A stretch of 64,000 bases of DNA from Glandiceps talaboti (lineage: Eukaryota; Hemichordata; Enteropneusta; Spengelidae). The stretch covers positions 14,448,003 to 14,512,002 of the forward strand of contig NC_135551.1 in assembly GCF_964340395.1 (NCBI RefSeq), in the 5' to 3' direction. Under the pieces are notes generated by a model. The model searched no databases. It was not told the DNA's origin and worked only from the letters and a program-made list of their open reading frames with translations. A program made the position numbers and the translations under genes. Of this stretch, positions 25,015 to 37,657 are shown one piece after another. Every line of letters begins with the position of its first letter. Position 1 is the first letter of the stretch.

Positions 25015-25380
25015 GATGTATTAGATCAATAGATATATATCCACAAGTTGCCATCAAACAAAACAATGCTGACAATAACTTGTCTGTACATCAACAGACA
25101 CATATCCACATGTTGCCCAACAAACAAAACAAACAACACTAACTATGGAATACACCAGTAATGTCTATATTACATTAACAGACACATATCCACATGTTGC
25201 CTGACAAAACAAAACAAACAACACTGTGGAATACACCAGCAATGTCTATATTAACAGACACATGTATCCACATGTTGCCCGACAAACAATATGAACACTA
25301 ACTATGGAATACACCACTAATGTCTATATTACATCAACAGACACGTGTCCACATGTTGCCTATCTCACAAAACAATGCTG
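25015..25380. repeat. Tandem array, about five ~75-85-bp units
   Basis: Each unit carries 'aacagacacatatccacatgttgcc', then 'acaaacaaaacaa', 'ctatggaatacacca' and 'taatgtctatatta'. An isolated copy of the first phrase reappears at 25570-25597, so the array was once longer or has seeded a further copy. Confidence 0.85.
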
Positions 25381-26504
25381 ACAAAATACAGTATATCTGA
25401 TATTTCTTTAAAGGTGAATAAATTTTAAAACTAAAAAATCATTCTGTATTTTGACATTGTGTTACTACAAGAATTTATATTGTAAGCTTACCTGATTGTT
25501 GTCTCTTAGAGTTATCAATGTAGGTAGAATTAGCTCAATGCCACAACTGTCGCTTGTCTACATATTATGTGAACAGACACATATCCACATGTTGCTCATC
25601 AAACCGAAAAATTGTGACGTACATGGTTTATGTAAATGTACTGTTCTGACGACAGTCACAGAATTATACATTTTATAGTCAAATTATGATGTCAGTAATT
25701 TAAAAATAATAGGGAACAAAGGCCAAATAGGGAAATAATTAACATATCTGAGGCCATATGGACAGAGCCACCTGCAAGCATTAAGCGTATACCCACACAT
25801 TTCTATTCTTGTTCTAATTATATCCACAGTCTGTTGCCATGATATGTAAAGCAGATGCAAATGTGTTATTAATATTACATATATGACAGTGATCCTTAAT
25901 TCAGAAACTGAAGTAAATATTTCCATGAAATGCATATTCAGAAATTTTGGGTGTCTTGAGAAAACTTTTTCTCTATGAAAAATATATTTCAGAAATTTAT
26001 GTTTTTGCTATGAAGGAATTAAGATGTTCAAATCTGAACGTACAAGCCATTTTAGTTGTCTTTCTCTTAAAAGTTATGACAAACAGAGACCACCAATGCT
26101 CTCACTTCTGTCTTTGTATTGTATACAAATTAAAAATGTACCGTTGATGTACAATATTTCTTAATGTAGTTGCAGCTTAATTAGCAAATACTTCAATGAG
26201 AGTAAATAGCGTGCAACAACTTTATATGGGCTCAAGTTTAAGTAAATAGTTGTACTGTACATGAACTGTGTGACTGAGTACTACATGTATAGTAATGCAT
26301 TTAATACATATACATCAGTTGAAAACCTTCCTGTACATTTATAATTACATGTACAGCTGGATTTCTACATCTCAAAACAGATTGGACATTACCAGACCTT
26401 TAACTATTTGTTGAATTAGGCAAAATATTTTCATTTTCCAGCACAGTTTTGCCAAACCAATAGTCAAGTCAGAAATTACCCATAGAAAAGTTTTGCTTCT
26501 ACTG
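25381..26504. other. Non-coding stretch
   Basis: No gene is recognised. It includes the isolated tandem-unit fragment at 25570-25597. Confidence 0.4.
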
Positions 26505-27015
26505 GTATTTAGGTTGTTTTGTGGTGAAGCAATGTACAGGATATAATACCACTTTAGGTAACCACTTTAAGCTCTCTTTCCTCTGCACAGTCAGTTTTGC
26601 TTTTAAACTTACACTGTACAAACCGTTACTTTGTGTTGTTTTATTCAAGCAATGTACAGTTTATTACCAGTTTGTTAAAACATTTCAAATTTATTCTCCT
26701 GCACCTACTAGTACTACCTACATGTACATGTATACAAAGTAGTTAAAAGTACTAAGACTCAAGAGAAATGCTGTGTTTTATGGAGTATCCAAACAATGTA
26801 TGTAGCTGTAGGGTATTTCTTTGTCCAAACACGTTAAGCTCACTTTTCTGCATACAGTTGTGCCTAGCCAAACCAAGTTACAAAATACTGAAACTATGAT
26901 TCATATTTGTATGCAATACATGTAGATGTATCTGCCACTTTGACCAATATCGTTTTACACTCACTTCTCAGCAAACTGCTGTGCCTACTACTACACTATG
27001 TATGTACTAGCTTAG
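26505..27015. repeat. Very degenerate tandem array, ~130-bp unit
   Basis: 'caatgtac', 'ccaa.cac.ttaagctc.ctttctctgca.acagt' and 'tgccta' style words recur three to four times in order. Divergence is high. Confidence 0.45.
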
Positions 27016-27479
27016 TCAAGTAATACAATGCCTTAGTTTAATATTGACAATTTTAATTAATAATGCATAGCTCATATTAGACTTTCTCAACAGATCATGA
27101 AACATCAATAAAATATTCATTATACTGTCATCTATATTATTCACTGATCAAACACATTTACTCATTCTTTGCATACTCTGATGATCATGAGGACTTAACT
27201 GTTGAATATCTCTGTACTAAATACATACAATTATACTTTGATCAAATATCAATTAACCGTTGTAATTACTTGTGGTACAAAAGTTAACATGAGACGACTT
27301 ACAGTATACATCGGAAGTCAATTAACTTGACATTGGATTACACTTAATATGCTCTTAAACTTTGAATCGTGTCAGCCTTGTTCAGTGTATTCATTATAGA
27401 GTAAAATATTGTGATAAAGCCCTAAAGCCCTCAAGGCTAAATCTTTGCTCACTAATCTACATGTACATACAGTGTCTTT

Positions 27480-28835
27480 TAGGGATGCAAAATGCACTGA
27501 CTTTAGTATTAGTATTAATATTAACAATCTACTAAATGTTCTTAAAATGACTCTATTTTTTTTTAAAGAAGATCATTAAAAATTTATGCTAAATTCGAAA
27601 CTACATGGTTATCAATTCCTACATTAAAGTGTATGATTGAGTTACCTTGACTACCAATATGAAATACAACAGATTTCCTCCTAAATTACAAATTAAACAT
27701 TCAAACATCATTTTATATTGTATAAAAATGTTTTTAATGTTCTACATAACTCCCCTCTCTTAATAATCAATGTGAAGTGTCAGTATTTTTCAATCATGGA
27801 AAAACTAATTAAGATTAACATCACAAGGAGGATACTCTCTAACTTATTTTAGTATTAATACCCCAATTGTTATGTTATTAAAATAACAGTCTAAATTGGT
27901 AAAAATTCATGCTGCATTTGAAACAAGGTTGCCTATTCCTAAAATCAGTAAAATATTATGCTAAATGTGGTTGTCAATTCCTACATTTGTATACATCAGT
28001 TATTAATAAATACTGGAAAAGAAATGAAACAGACTTCATCCGAATAACACTTTAGATAAAATTATTATTATCATTATTTTACATGTATCCAGGATGAAAC
28101 TGTGATAATATCCTATATCCTTTTTAATAATCTACATAAAATCTGTGGGGGGTTTTTCAGTTTAAAACGCAAAATCAAAATCAACTGAGACTAATTAATG
28201 TTATAAGGTTACTCACACTAAAAACCTAGTAATTGTTATGTTATTAAGATTACTGTCTAAATCAATAAAAATTCATGTACAATTTAAAAATTGTCAGAAA
28301 CAGGTTCTGGAAAGGAATGGCATCAGTACTATAAGTACTATAAAGACAACTACAGGTTTATAGAGGTTACATTCCATGTAAAATTGGCAGAAATTTTTTA
28401 TATTGACTGTCATTTGATGGTCAATTAGGAAGAGATAGGATTGGTTTAAGTAGAGATTGTTTGAACTTGAGATTAACTAATTTGATGTAACTTGATTTGT
28501 TATGTAAATTCCAGTCAGGATCCTAATTTTGACTCAAGCTGAGTGTATATTCAAGCTCAGTGAATATTTCATTCCCTATCTAGACATAGTTGCCAACATC
28601 TAAGGTAGTATGATTCAATTACCAATAACTTCTGAGAAGTAATAACACAGACTTCCTCTTAAATTACAAAACAAATATCTTGTATAAAACTGTTTTAATT
28701 AAATGTTCTATATAATTCCCCTCTTAAAAACTGACATGAATTCTAGTATATTTCAGTCATGCAAAAATTAATCAAGATGAACTGGAAAGAAACTGAACAG
28801 ACTTCATTCTAAATTACAAAATGTAATGTATATTA
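27480..28835. repeat. Degenerate long-unit tandem repeat
   Basis: Blocks sharing 'caattcctacatt', 'acagacttc.tcctaaattac', 'tgttctacataa.tcccctct' and 'cagt.atttttcaatcatg.aaaaa.taat.aagat' recur at about 27600-27830, 27960-28250 and 28600-28790. Units are several hundred bp long and heavily diverged. Confidence 0.5.
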
Positions 28836-28879
28836 TTATTTTGTACAAATTGATTGACTTCATAATAATGATTCCTAGT

Positions 28880-29360
28880 AATAATTCCTATGACATACAT
28901 GTAATCAGAAATATACAAACTTTAACTGAATGACTTTACAATAACATTTCCAATGACATTCAGAAATGTAAATTTTGTATTTTAACTGACTGACAGTCTA
29001 ACATTTCCATTCAGAAATTTATTTTAACTGACTGACTTACTCTTAGTCTAACATTTCCTATACATTTTCTGTGACATACATGTACACATATTCAGATGTA
29101 TTTTAACTGACTTACTTAAAGTCTAACATTTCCATTCAGAAATATATTTTGACTTACACTTAGCATTTCCATTCAGAAATGTGTGTTAACAACTGACTGA
29201 CTTACAGTCTAACATTCCATATACATTTCCTATGACGTATTCAGAAGTGCATTTTAGCTGACTGACTTAAACTAACATTTCCTATGACATTCAGATATAA
29301 TGTATGTTAACTGACTGACTTACAGTCTAACATTTCCTATACATTTCATTCAGAAATGTA
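28880..29360. repeat. Degenerate tandem array, ~60-100-bp unit
   Basis: 'aactgactgacttacagtctaacatttcc' type phrases alternate with 'attcagaaatgta' roughly seven times. Weaker copies continue at 30290-30470. Confidence 0.7.
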
Positions 29361-29514
29361 CAAACTTTAACTAAACCTAAGTGACATTTCGGATGGATTA
29401 AAATAAGGACTATTCAGGCCAACTTTCATACCTGTATTACAATTTGAACAATTCCACCAAAAATTGGCTCCACTAAATGACATATTCAGAAATATAAAAA
29501 CTGGCTGATGAGGC

Positions 29515-29745
29515 AAAATAAAAAAAGTTGTTTGATTCCGGTTCCCCGACCCCACCTAGTTTTTCACGCCAGCCCTAAACTTTTTTTTTAAGTATTCAAG
29601 AAAAATAATAATGAAATTTGGAAAATCATAAAGTCTTGCAAGAAATAGTGGATGCGGAAATTGTCATCAACTTAAAAAGACAATATAAAACTATTCTTCC
29701 AATTTGTAATGGCTGTACATCTGATAGGAAGAAATAAACAATACA
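29515..29745 (+). repeat. Dispersed repeat family F, copy 2
   Basis: This is the partner of 20877-21110, with the same word order and orientation. It is directly preceded by the tandem array at 28880-29360. Confidence 0.8.
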
Positions 29746-29949
29746 GAGACAATTTGGAAAACAATGGAAAACCTGAACTAGACACTCACACATGAAAAAA
29801 TATAATTAAAAATCTACCTACCCCACCTATTTTAAACTTGAATGTAATCGGAACCACACAATTTTTTTTATGCCTGATACAATAATTTTTCTTATGATTT
29901 GTTCATAAATATAAAAACATAAACTGATATACATGTACATGTAATACTC
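29746..29949. other. Non-coding stretch
   Basis: Nothing is recognised in this short AT-rich stretch. Confidence 0.4.
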
Positions 29950-30215
29950 AATAACATATCTACTGGTCCTGGGTCCAGGACTAGCAATTTTTTTGGGTGG
30001 ACCACACAAATTTTACCTTGTCTGGTCCATCGGACCAGTACCTTACTGTTAATAACTATGTTAAAAAATCGTCTGAATATACAGATTCATAGGCAAGATT
30101 TAATGTTTCACATTAGTGGGACCTTGGATCACTAATTCTTTCAGCAGGACCACTGGATTTTTTAAGGCACTGGTTCGGGGACCACCACTTCACAAAATGA
30201 TTTGTTCATCCCTGC
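29950..30215. repeat. Dispersed repeat with GGACC/GGTCC words
   Basis: It is dense in 'tggtccaggac', 'gtggaccac' and 'tcggaccagtac' words spaced along ~260 bp, ending 'catccctgca'. The layout resembles the 'cagggctcgaaa' elements at 13581 and 47879, which also carry 'gcccactggacaag'-like words, so it is probably a diverged relative. Confidence 0.4.
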
Positions 30216-31493
30216 ATATTAATTATCAAAAGTATGATCTACTCAGAAATTAAGTTTAGAAACTGATTATATGTACATGTATGTTAAATGTTACCATTAT
30301 ATATAGTATTCAGAAAATATACAAACTGGCCAACTATAACATTGCCTATGATGTCATCTTCAGAAATTATAACTGACTGATTATAAAATAACATTGCCTA
30401 GTATGAAATTTACAAACTGATTAATTATGTATCTATAAATTTACAAACTGGCCCACTACATGTATGCAATGAAATTTCATGAACAAAGTATTTAGAAATT
30501 CACTGCGCATAAGCCTCTGTGTCTGAAAAGGCCTATCGGTAGTTGCTGCCCTTGTCTAGTCTTTGAGTTAAAGGAGTAAATAATGGAATAAAAACATTGA
30601 ATTTTGAAAGCATTTTGATGTTCTGTATGAGCACCCATATTGACTTGTCAAACACTATGAAAATGCCTTTCAGTGCAGTAAGGTCATGTGATCTATTACA
30701 GGTGTTAAATACACAAAGTAGAACAATTGATAGAGTACATTTCATCTCGGACTTAAATTGCCTACAAATATGGAAACTGTAAATTCACTTTGTATTGGTT
30801 TAAGTAATTTATCAAATATTTCATTCATTGTGGAACTGTACATGTACTTGTATAAAATACTGTGCAAAATTGAAAACTATAATTAGAAATACATTCAATG
30901 CACACACAGTTTGTATGGTGTAGAATTATATGATTTTAGTTACTGCATTTGTATGTAATGATAAATATAATGTGAATTTGGCAAGAAAATTATATGTGAA
31001 AATATTGTTTGAAAAATTAACTGCTTATAAAGTTAATTACCAGCACATTAAAAACTCTGAGAGATTTGCATACAAATTACTATAGTAACTGTCCTGTTAT
31101 ATGAGTAATGAGCTAGATGAATTAATTTTAGGATAAATTATTTATTTTTCAGATGTACACATCTGTATGGTAGCGGAACAGAACGCTTTTGAACACTTAC
31201 AAACATTCTACAGGTGTTTGAGTTGGTCATGTAAGAATTTTTTATCTTCACTCATAAAATGAAAGGCCTGTTTGTGAGTGCAATACATTTTGTGAAGCCC
31301 ACACACACAAAAAGTATTCTAGCTTGCAAGATTATTCCTAGCTGCAGACTCCATACTTCAATAAATTGACTGCATGACTTGTATTTCATCAAAAGAACAA
31401 AAATACATAACAACAAAAATATCTGCCCAAATCCTGACAACATAAATGCCATCTGATGTCATTTTCTCAAATTACCCTGACATGGATTGTTAC
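30216..31493. other. Non-coding stretch
   Basis: No gene is established. A 61-nt interval at 31153-31213 is flanked by TTATTTTTCAG and ACAG|GTGTTT and is open in one frame (VHICMVAEQNAFEHLQTFY), but I do not recognise it. Confidence 0.35.
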
Positions 31494-31535
31494 CAGAAGC
31501 AGTGAGCCCTTCTAAGGGGTCGAAACATTTTCTTA
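31494..31535 (+). ncRNA. Weak hammerhead-like motif
   Basis: GCAGTGA is followed by hairpin CCCTT-CT-AAGGG, then GTCGAAACATTTTC. The stem followed by GAAAC matches the hammerhead pattern, but the CTGANGA strand is badly degraded. It may be a decayed retroelement end related to the motif at 16318. Confidence 0.25.
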
Positions 31536-32004
31536 CAAGTGAGGCAAAATCTGCTTTGCTTGCAATTCACTGCAGTGAGAGATCTAGACATTATTGCTAA
31601 ATTCAAACAATACTGCATGACACAGCATGGTGTTAAAACCATACACATTCCAATATATTGTCTTTGTAAACACTTCTGAAGTTTTTGTACTGGTATATTT
31701 TGACATTGTAAACATACCAGCATAGAATGTGACATATTTCTCCATAGAAAAATATTTGTCGGATGTACATCAGTACGTGCATGGTACATTTCCTCTCAGA
31801 CTAGTAGAATTTGATATCTCAGGCAATATTATGCTGTGATGCTGGTAGACATTAATTCTAATAATATCTTTCACATAACATCATTACCTTGAATTCAAAT
31901 ATAATACAAGTAGTACTATAAACCTATTAAATCTCTCCTCATAACCACTTTTAATTTAGTTAATCACTTGTATAATATACATGACATGTATACACACCTT
32001 AAAC
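31536..32004. other. Non-coding stretch
   Basis: A 99-codon minus-strand frame spans 31490-31789 with several Cys residues. No domain is recognised and no splice sites are convincing. Confidence 0.35.
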
Positions 32005-32385
32005 CATGCACAAGCCAAGTTATTGTCTTGAACAGAAAATACAGATTATATTCCCTGGTCATTTGACATCACCACAACCTGCATCACTCATGTCTTCAGT
32101 TCTCAAAATATGAGTCAAAACATTCCAAAACACCATTATTTTCTCAGTTTTTCATAAATTATGCTTGAGGGGGTATAATTACATGTATGTAATATTAATA
32201 TAATTACATGTATGAAACATGTATGTAATTATTCCCAATATTTTTGTTTATTCAACTGGTATATATACTCATGACCGATAGGGTTTGTTACCACTTGGCT
32301 GACTCATAATGACAAGGCTCCCTAGGTCATTCATATTTGCCTTTGTTGAGCAAGAAAAATAGTAGGGAATAATACCTAATTACAC
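32005..32385 (+). repeat. Dispersed repeat family C, copy 2
   Basis: It begins 'gcacaagcc' and contains 'atatgagtcaaaacattc', 'gacaaggctccctaggtcattca' and 'gagcaagaaaaa'. Its middle contains an extra palindromic 'aattacatgtatg' duplication at about 32180-32230. Confidence 0.75.
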
Positions 32386-32689
32386 AGAGAACAATTAAGG
32401 TCCATACATTCAATGACACAGAATAGCATCCTGAACAACACTGATTATCCTGTGTGTTTATTCAATATTTTATCATGCTGTTCAGTTGATACACATAGGA
32501 ATGATGAGAAAAGGAGGGACCTGGTGTATTTTTATCATTTAGATAGTGACAACGATACTTCTAAATTTAAAGATAGTTTTCATAATAATGTACAGTAATT
32601 AATGCTATTATTTTGAAAGTACCAGTATATTTCCTAATTACAGTGTTGTTAGAGTGGTACATTATACATACACAATGTATGCACATGAT
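32386..32689. other. Non-coding stretch
   Basis: No gene is recognised. The 61-codon frame at 32413-32598 is unsupported. Confidence 0.4.
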
Positions 32690-32870
32690 TAAAATCTACC
32701 TGAGTTTCCCCCTTACTTTTTCAGGGATTCCCCATCCAAACTGTGATACAATGTTTGAGAAACGTACACATGTATGCGTGTAATTCCAGATTTGTAAGAT
32801 TTCCTGCACTAAGTTTTTCTCTGTTCTGTCACCATGGTTCCCAAACGTAAAAAAACAAAAAACACTGTAA
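32690..32870 (+). repeat. Dispersed repeat family E, single copy
   Basis: It starts 'aaaatctacctgagtttcc' and ends with 'tctgt.accatggttcccaaac'. The same beginning and end occur at 43929-44075 and flank the tandem array at 56685-57090. Confidence 0.7.
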
Positions 32871-33341
32871 TTAAATGAGTTGCCTTGTTTACTACATGTA
32901 TATCATAACTCTGGAATAGGAAATGTCTTCTCATATTCTACATAATTACATCACCTGCTGACTAGTACACCATATGTGTCAGCGTTATAAGTTCTATAGA
33001 TTCTTACTCTAAATGGAAGCCCAGTATGAGGGGGATTTTAACAATAGATCGATTCTATGAAGTTGAATTACATTCAATCATATGAAAATTGATATTTCAA
33101 TTATCTTCCAACTAGTTCATAAAAAACATGGGCAATGAAAAGCAATAATTATCAAAAACCACTACTATCGTAGTACTAGTACTACTTCATGCAATTTGAG
33201 TTTTCACATGAACTGTACATGTACATGTATGTACATGTATACATCTCAGGAGTATACATTTAATTAGACTTGTGAGTGGTACATGTAGCTAATAGTGTAG
33301 CGTTAATGTCATATCTTCAAGACTATGCATGTACAGTATAC
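32871..33341. other. Non-coding stretch
   Basis: No gene is recognised. TACATGTA palindromes are dense at 33215-33245. Confidence 0.4.
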
Positions 33342-33852
33342 ACCAATCTGATTAAAATATGATGTGGTCAAAGTGGCTAGATGTCTTTATTTACATGAAC
33401 CACTATAATTTCCATAGTTTAGTGTTGTTTGTTTTGTTTCAGGTGATTGCCGCCTTCCCATATCTGACCCTGTGTGATAGAAAATCTTGTTTGATTCTCG
33501 CGGTTTTCAGTAGTCAATCAGGATGAGCAGTACGTTGGCAGCTGCATACACTGGAGAAATTAAAAAAAACAACAAAAAAAAAACATACACAACGTGACAC
33601 GGAATATTGCGTTGCTGACAAGACCTGTCAATGACAGCACCGTCTCTCCGAACAATTAAGAAAGAAGTGTGCTGATTGGTTGAAGAAACCTTTCAAGATC
33701 CTTCAGATTCAAACAAGATTTTCTATTACACAGGGTTCAGATGTGGGAAGGCAGCGGGCACCCGGAACAAAACAAACGACACAAAATGATGGAAATAGCT
33801 GTAAATAAAGACACATAGCCACTTTCACCACATCAGATTTTAATCAGATTGA
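33342..33852. mobile_element. Large foldback element with GTATAC target duplication
   Basis: The left arm begins 'accaatctgattaaaat.tgatgtgg' and the right arm is its reverse complement, ending 'attttaatcagattga'. Complementarity continues inward for roughly 170 bp through 'gtctttatttaca', 'cgccttcccatatctgaccctgtg' and 'tagaaaatcttgtttga', leaving a unique centre near 33510-33690. GTATAC flanks both ends (33336-33341 and 33853-33858), consistent with a 6-bp target-site duplication. No open frame is present, so it depends on enzymes supplied in trans. Confidence 0.8.
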
Positions 33853-34349
33853 GTATACACACACAACCATAATAATATACACTTGTAATCACAATAATGC
33901 ACGAACATGTAATACTATGATTGTAGTAATTGATCAAAACTAAAAAGTTCTGTACCTTTAGTCACCAACTCTAACCATGTCACATCCAGTATCTTAGTCA
34001 GAAAACTTTCCTCCCTAGAGAATCAGGTAACAATGTAGTACAAATACATGTAGCTTAGAATTAAACCATAATAATTTCTTCTCAAATATCACAGCTTAAA
34101 CTGAAATAAGTGTGTATTTACATTTTTTACAAATGTACTTACGGTATTATTATTATAATGCCCAGTAATTGAATTACTTTACCTACATGTATTGTCTTGA
34201 TTCATTTCTGGAATAACATTATTGATTAATCAATTTTGAAAATTGGATTTGTATAACAGATTACATGTAGGGTAACGTTCTGAGAATTCCTGCAGTTTGC
34301 TTGTACGTATACATGCCCGTTAGAGCACCTCCTACATACATTGTAGCAT
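33853..34349. other. Non-coding stretch
   Basis: No gene is recognised. Confidence 0.4.
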
Positions 34350-34668
34350 TTAAAATTCTTATGATGCACCAAACGTTGATTCAGGAATAAGTTGAAGTTC
34401 TGACCTATCTCCTCACTACGTGGTAACTCACATGCAAAGTTGAAACCAAGTTTTTATCATTAGACTCACGACACAAAACTTGATATACATCTATGAGCTC
34501 TAAGGGCACACAGTATGCCTGACAGCCAAATTTTGTTGTTGAATCAAAATGAGAAAAACTGGAATTTCTTGTGAATCAACACATAGTAAGAGATAAGGGA
34601 ACACCAAATTTTGGTGTGTCACTAGAAATTGTGTGTGTCAGTAGTGCGTCAAATTGGCTTTAATTTTT
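34350..34668. repeat. Two copies of repeat family B joined tail to tail
   Basis: The left half reads in the family B + direction from 'gatgcacca' to 'taagggcacac' (about 34363-34515). The right half reads in the minus direction from 'gacagccaaattttg' out to 'gtcaaattggctt'. The result is an imperfect palindrome of about 300 bp. It may be the complete parental element, of which 6154-6319 and 62025-62195 are half copies. Confidence 0.65.
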
Positions 34669-35167
34669 ATTATGTGTATGTCAGTTATTCCATTTTTCCA
34701 TATCCATATACATTTTTGTTCTGCAATGATTATTTCTAATATTTAATTTGATAGCCAAACACATTAACAATAATTTTCACTATGTACGGTATGTGTGTAG
34801 GCAAAGTTTGAATTGCATTGAATTTCAAGAAATTGTATGTACGTTCAATATCAATACCATATGGGATTACATGAGAATTTGACATATACATGTAAAATAT
34901 TGATTGGGTACTGTTGAAAATTAAATACTGAATGTTAACTAATGAACCAGAATGGTATCAAATTGTATTGTACTACATAAGTTGTATGCATTGTTGTGTG
35001 GGTAACTTAAAGAAAAGGTGTACCAGTACCACTGTGACAGTACCTGTACATTCATTTCCAACTACCTAGTACCTGTACCAGTATTTTCACTATTTGAGAT
35101 ATAGTGCCCAATCTACATTGTATTCAAAATAACAATATATCACAGCAGAATGTTTATAAAGTTGTTT
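34669..35167. other. Non-coding stretch
   Basis: Nothing is recognised. Confidence 0.4.
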
Positions 35168-35318
35168 AGGGAGTCATTTTGCCTAGAAATGTTTCAGTAG
35201 GGAGTCACTTTGCCTAGAAGTGTTTCAGTTGGGAGTCACTTTGCTTAGAAGTGTTTCAGTTGGGAGTCACTTTGCTTAGAAGTGTTTCAGTTGGGAGTCA
35301 CTTTGCCTAGAAATGTTT
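35168..35318. repeat. Tandem array, five 31-bp units
   Basis: GGGAGTCACTTTGCCTAGAA followed by GTGTTTCAGTT repeats about five times with few differences. It is a young minisatellite. Confidence 0.9.
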
Positions 35319-36278
35319 TTGTTAGCTGTGTGCAGACAGTACGTGAAATGTACATGTATACATGTACATGTACATTGTACTTATACCTGTCAGTAAGTTG
35401 TGAAGTTTACAAGCTGGGCTCTGCTACAAATTGCATGTATAACAATATTCCTATTCCCCTGCATATATAGGCTCCATGCAGTCCAGCTTCCCAAACCATA
35501 CCAAAAGCAAAGTTGCAAAAATAAAGTTTAAATAGTAGTCGTTAACCCTCCCCATTAAATAAGTAAAACTAATACTTGGTCATTAAACTTTTACTCAAAC
35601 TTTTGCAAATAATAAAGTATGTACATTTAACTTTGTTGTAGGAACTCTTAAATTGAATAACATGAACTCAATCTGATTAACCTCTGAAGTTTATACGAAA
35701 CTTTGGGTATAAAAATGAGTCGCTATCTAGCCATACAAATTTACCATGATAACAATACAAATATCAGTACCAAAATAGCTTACCTTTGTTCTGGAAAATA
35801 TATTATTCATGCTACCAAGGATCAAATTGGAAAATGAAACACATGTATAGTATTAAACTCTGGAAGAGCCAATTTAAAACATTTTCAAATGTTTTGATAC
35901 TGTGTGATCTATTATGGACCAATAATTTGAATAAGTAACATCATTTATATGTGATCTAGTCCATCAAAACGCTGCAATTACATCTACCGCTTCAAAGGGA
36001 CTATATTTGACTTCCAATTTCTGTTAACATACGTGTGCCAACCACTGATATGAATAAAATCATCATTTTAAAATGTATAATATTAGTATTTCAAAATAAT
36101 AAGCTAATCTGATTTTAATGACACTTAAACGTGCATCCATCCTTTCAACGTTCTAGACTTGTGGTCTCCTACAGTATTGATTCATATTCATATTCAAGTA
36201 CCTGAGGAGTACAATCAAGTGCTATTACAGTACTTTTAATATTGCTATATACTCATACATGCTGGACATTACATGATG
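35319..36278. other. Non-coding stretch
   Basis: No gene is recognised. Confidence 0.4.
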
Positions 36279-36365
36279 ATGCACGAGCCATTTAGAACAA
36301 AACAAACATTTGGAATATATGGTCATTCTACATCATAACAATGCGCATCTATGTCACGACTTCAG
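36279..36365 (+). repeat. Repeat family C, 5' fragment
   Basis: 'gcacgagcca', 'ggaatatatggtcattctacatca' and 'catctatgtcacgac' match the first ~90 bp of the copy at 14905. It is truncated where the long tandem array starts. Confidence 0.6.
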
Positions 36366-37640
36366 CTCGTTAAGAATTCCTGTGTACCTACATGTAATAG
36401 TAGTAGATAAAGCAGCCAAAGACCACTTAATTGTATTGTATACTAATATAAAGCACTCATCGAAAAGTTAAATTTTGTGATTTTTTAAAAATAAAATGCA
36501 GTGATATGAACATTTTGTTTGTCCTATGTAAAAACAAACAGTAGAATGAAAATACTGATATTTTTTTCCAGAATGCTTTTAAGAGAAAATTCATATACAA
36601 ATGTACAGGAACCCTAGGAACAAAATCAAGAACTCTTATAGTGCTTCTAATTGCACAATACACTCATAGATCCTGGATAATTTTGGCAATATTGACATTA
36701 GCTCATTATAAGAATTCCTGTGTACCTATTAGGTTAAACATTCAAAGAACACTTAATTGTACTGTTCACATAATTATGTAGAACATACACTAAGCTAAAT
36801 TTTGTGCAGTATTGACATCAGCTCATTAAGAATTCAAAGACCACTTAATTGTACATGTACAAACTAAAATAAAGAACTCATTAACAAGATAATTATGGCT
36901 TTATGGCATACGTTGATTAGACTCAGAGTATTATTGTTTGTCCTATGTGAAAAGAAATGGCAAAATAAAAATATCGATATTTTTCTAGAATACAGAATGT
37001 TTTGGAACATTCATGAAGAAGCTTAGGAACAAAATCAAGTACATGTACTTCATTATTACAGTGCTTCCCATTGCAATACACTGTTAAATGTTGGATATAT
37101 CATGTGTTATTAATATTATTATACAATATTGACATCAGCTAATTTGAAATCCTGTGTATAAAGCACTCATTAAAAGACAATAGCTTTATGAAATACATAA
37201 AGCAGTGATTAGACTTTAGAGTACATTTTGTACAATATTTATCCTTAGTTATGTAAAAAGAAATGGTAAAATAATAACATTGATTGTTTCTAGAATATAG
37301 GCTCCTTGAGAACATTCATACAAAAGCCAAGTAGGAACAAAAATCACTGTAATATTACAGTACCATTGCAATACACTCCTAAATGTTGGATGTTATTATT
37401 ATGCAATATTGACTTCAGCTCATTAAGAATTCCTGTGTACCTACAATGTACTAGGTAATTTCCCATTCAAAGACCACTTAATTGTACATACTTTAAAGTA
37501 ATTAGCACTCATTAAGAGATAATGGCTTTATGGCATGTAGTGATTACAGTATATTGTTTGTCCTTACTGCATGTAATAAAAACAAATGGAAGAGCAAATA
37601 TATTGATATTTCTTCTAGAACACACATAAATAACTGCAAA
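36363..37640. repeat. Long-unit tandem array, about four ~250-350-bp units
   Basis: Each unit carries in order 'cagctcattaagaattcctgtgtacct', 'caaagaccacttaattgtac', 'aaagcactcatt', 'atggctttatg.cat', 'tgtcctatgtaaaaa', 'atattgatatttttctagaata' and 'ggaacaaaatcaag'. Unit starts are near 36363, 36700/36815, 37134 and 37413. Copies differ by indels of tens of bp. Confidence 0.75.
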
Positions 37641-37657
37641 ATGTTTTTCTGTTACAG

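Noticed and set aside
31153-31213. 61-nt interval between splice-like sites
   Set aside because: One frame is open but the length is not diagnostic, the peptide is unknown and the acceptor lies in generic T-rich DNA.
31490-31789. Cys-containing 99-codon minus-strand frame
   Set aside because: Cysteine spacing fits no zinc-binding or secreted-domain pattern, and it overlaps a retroelement-like motif.
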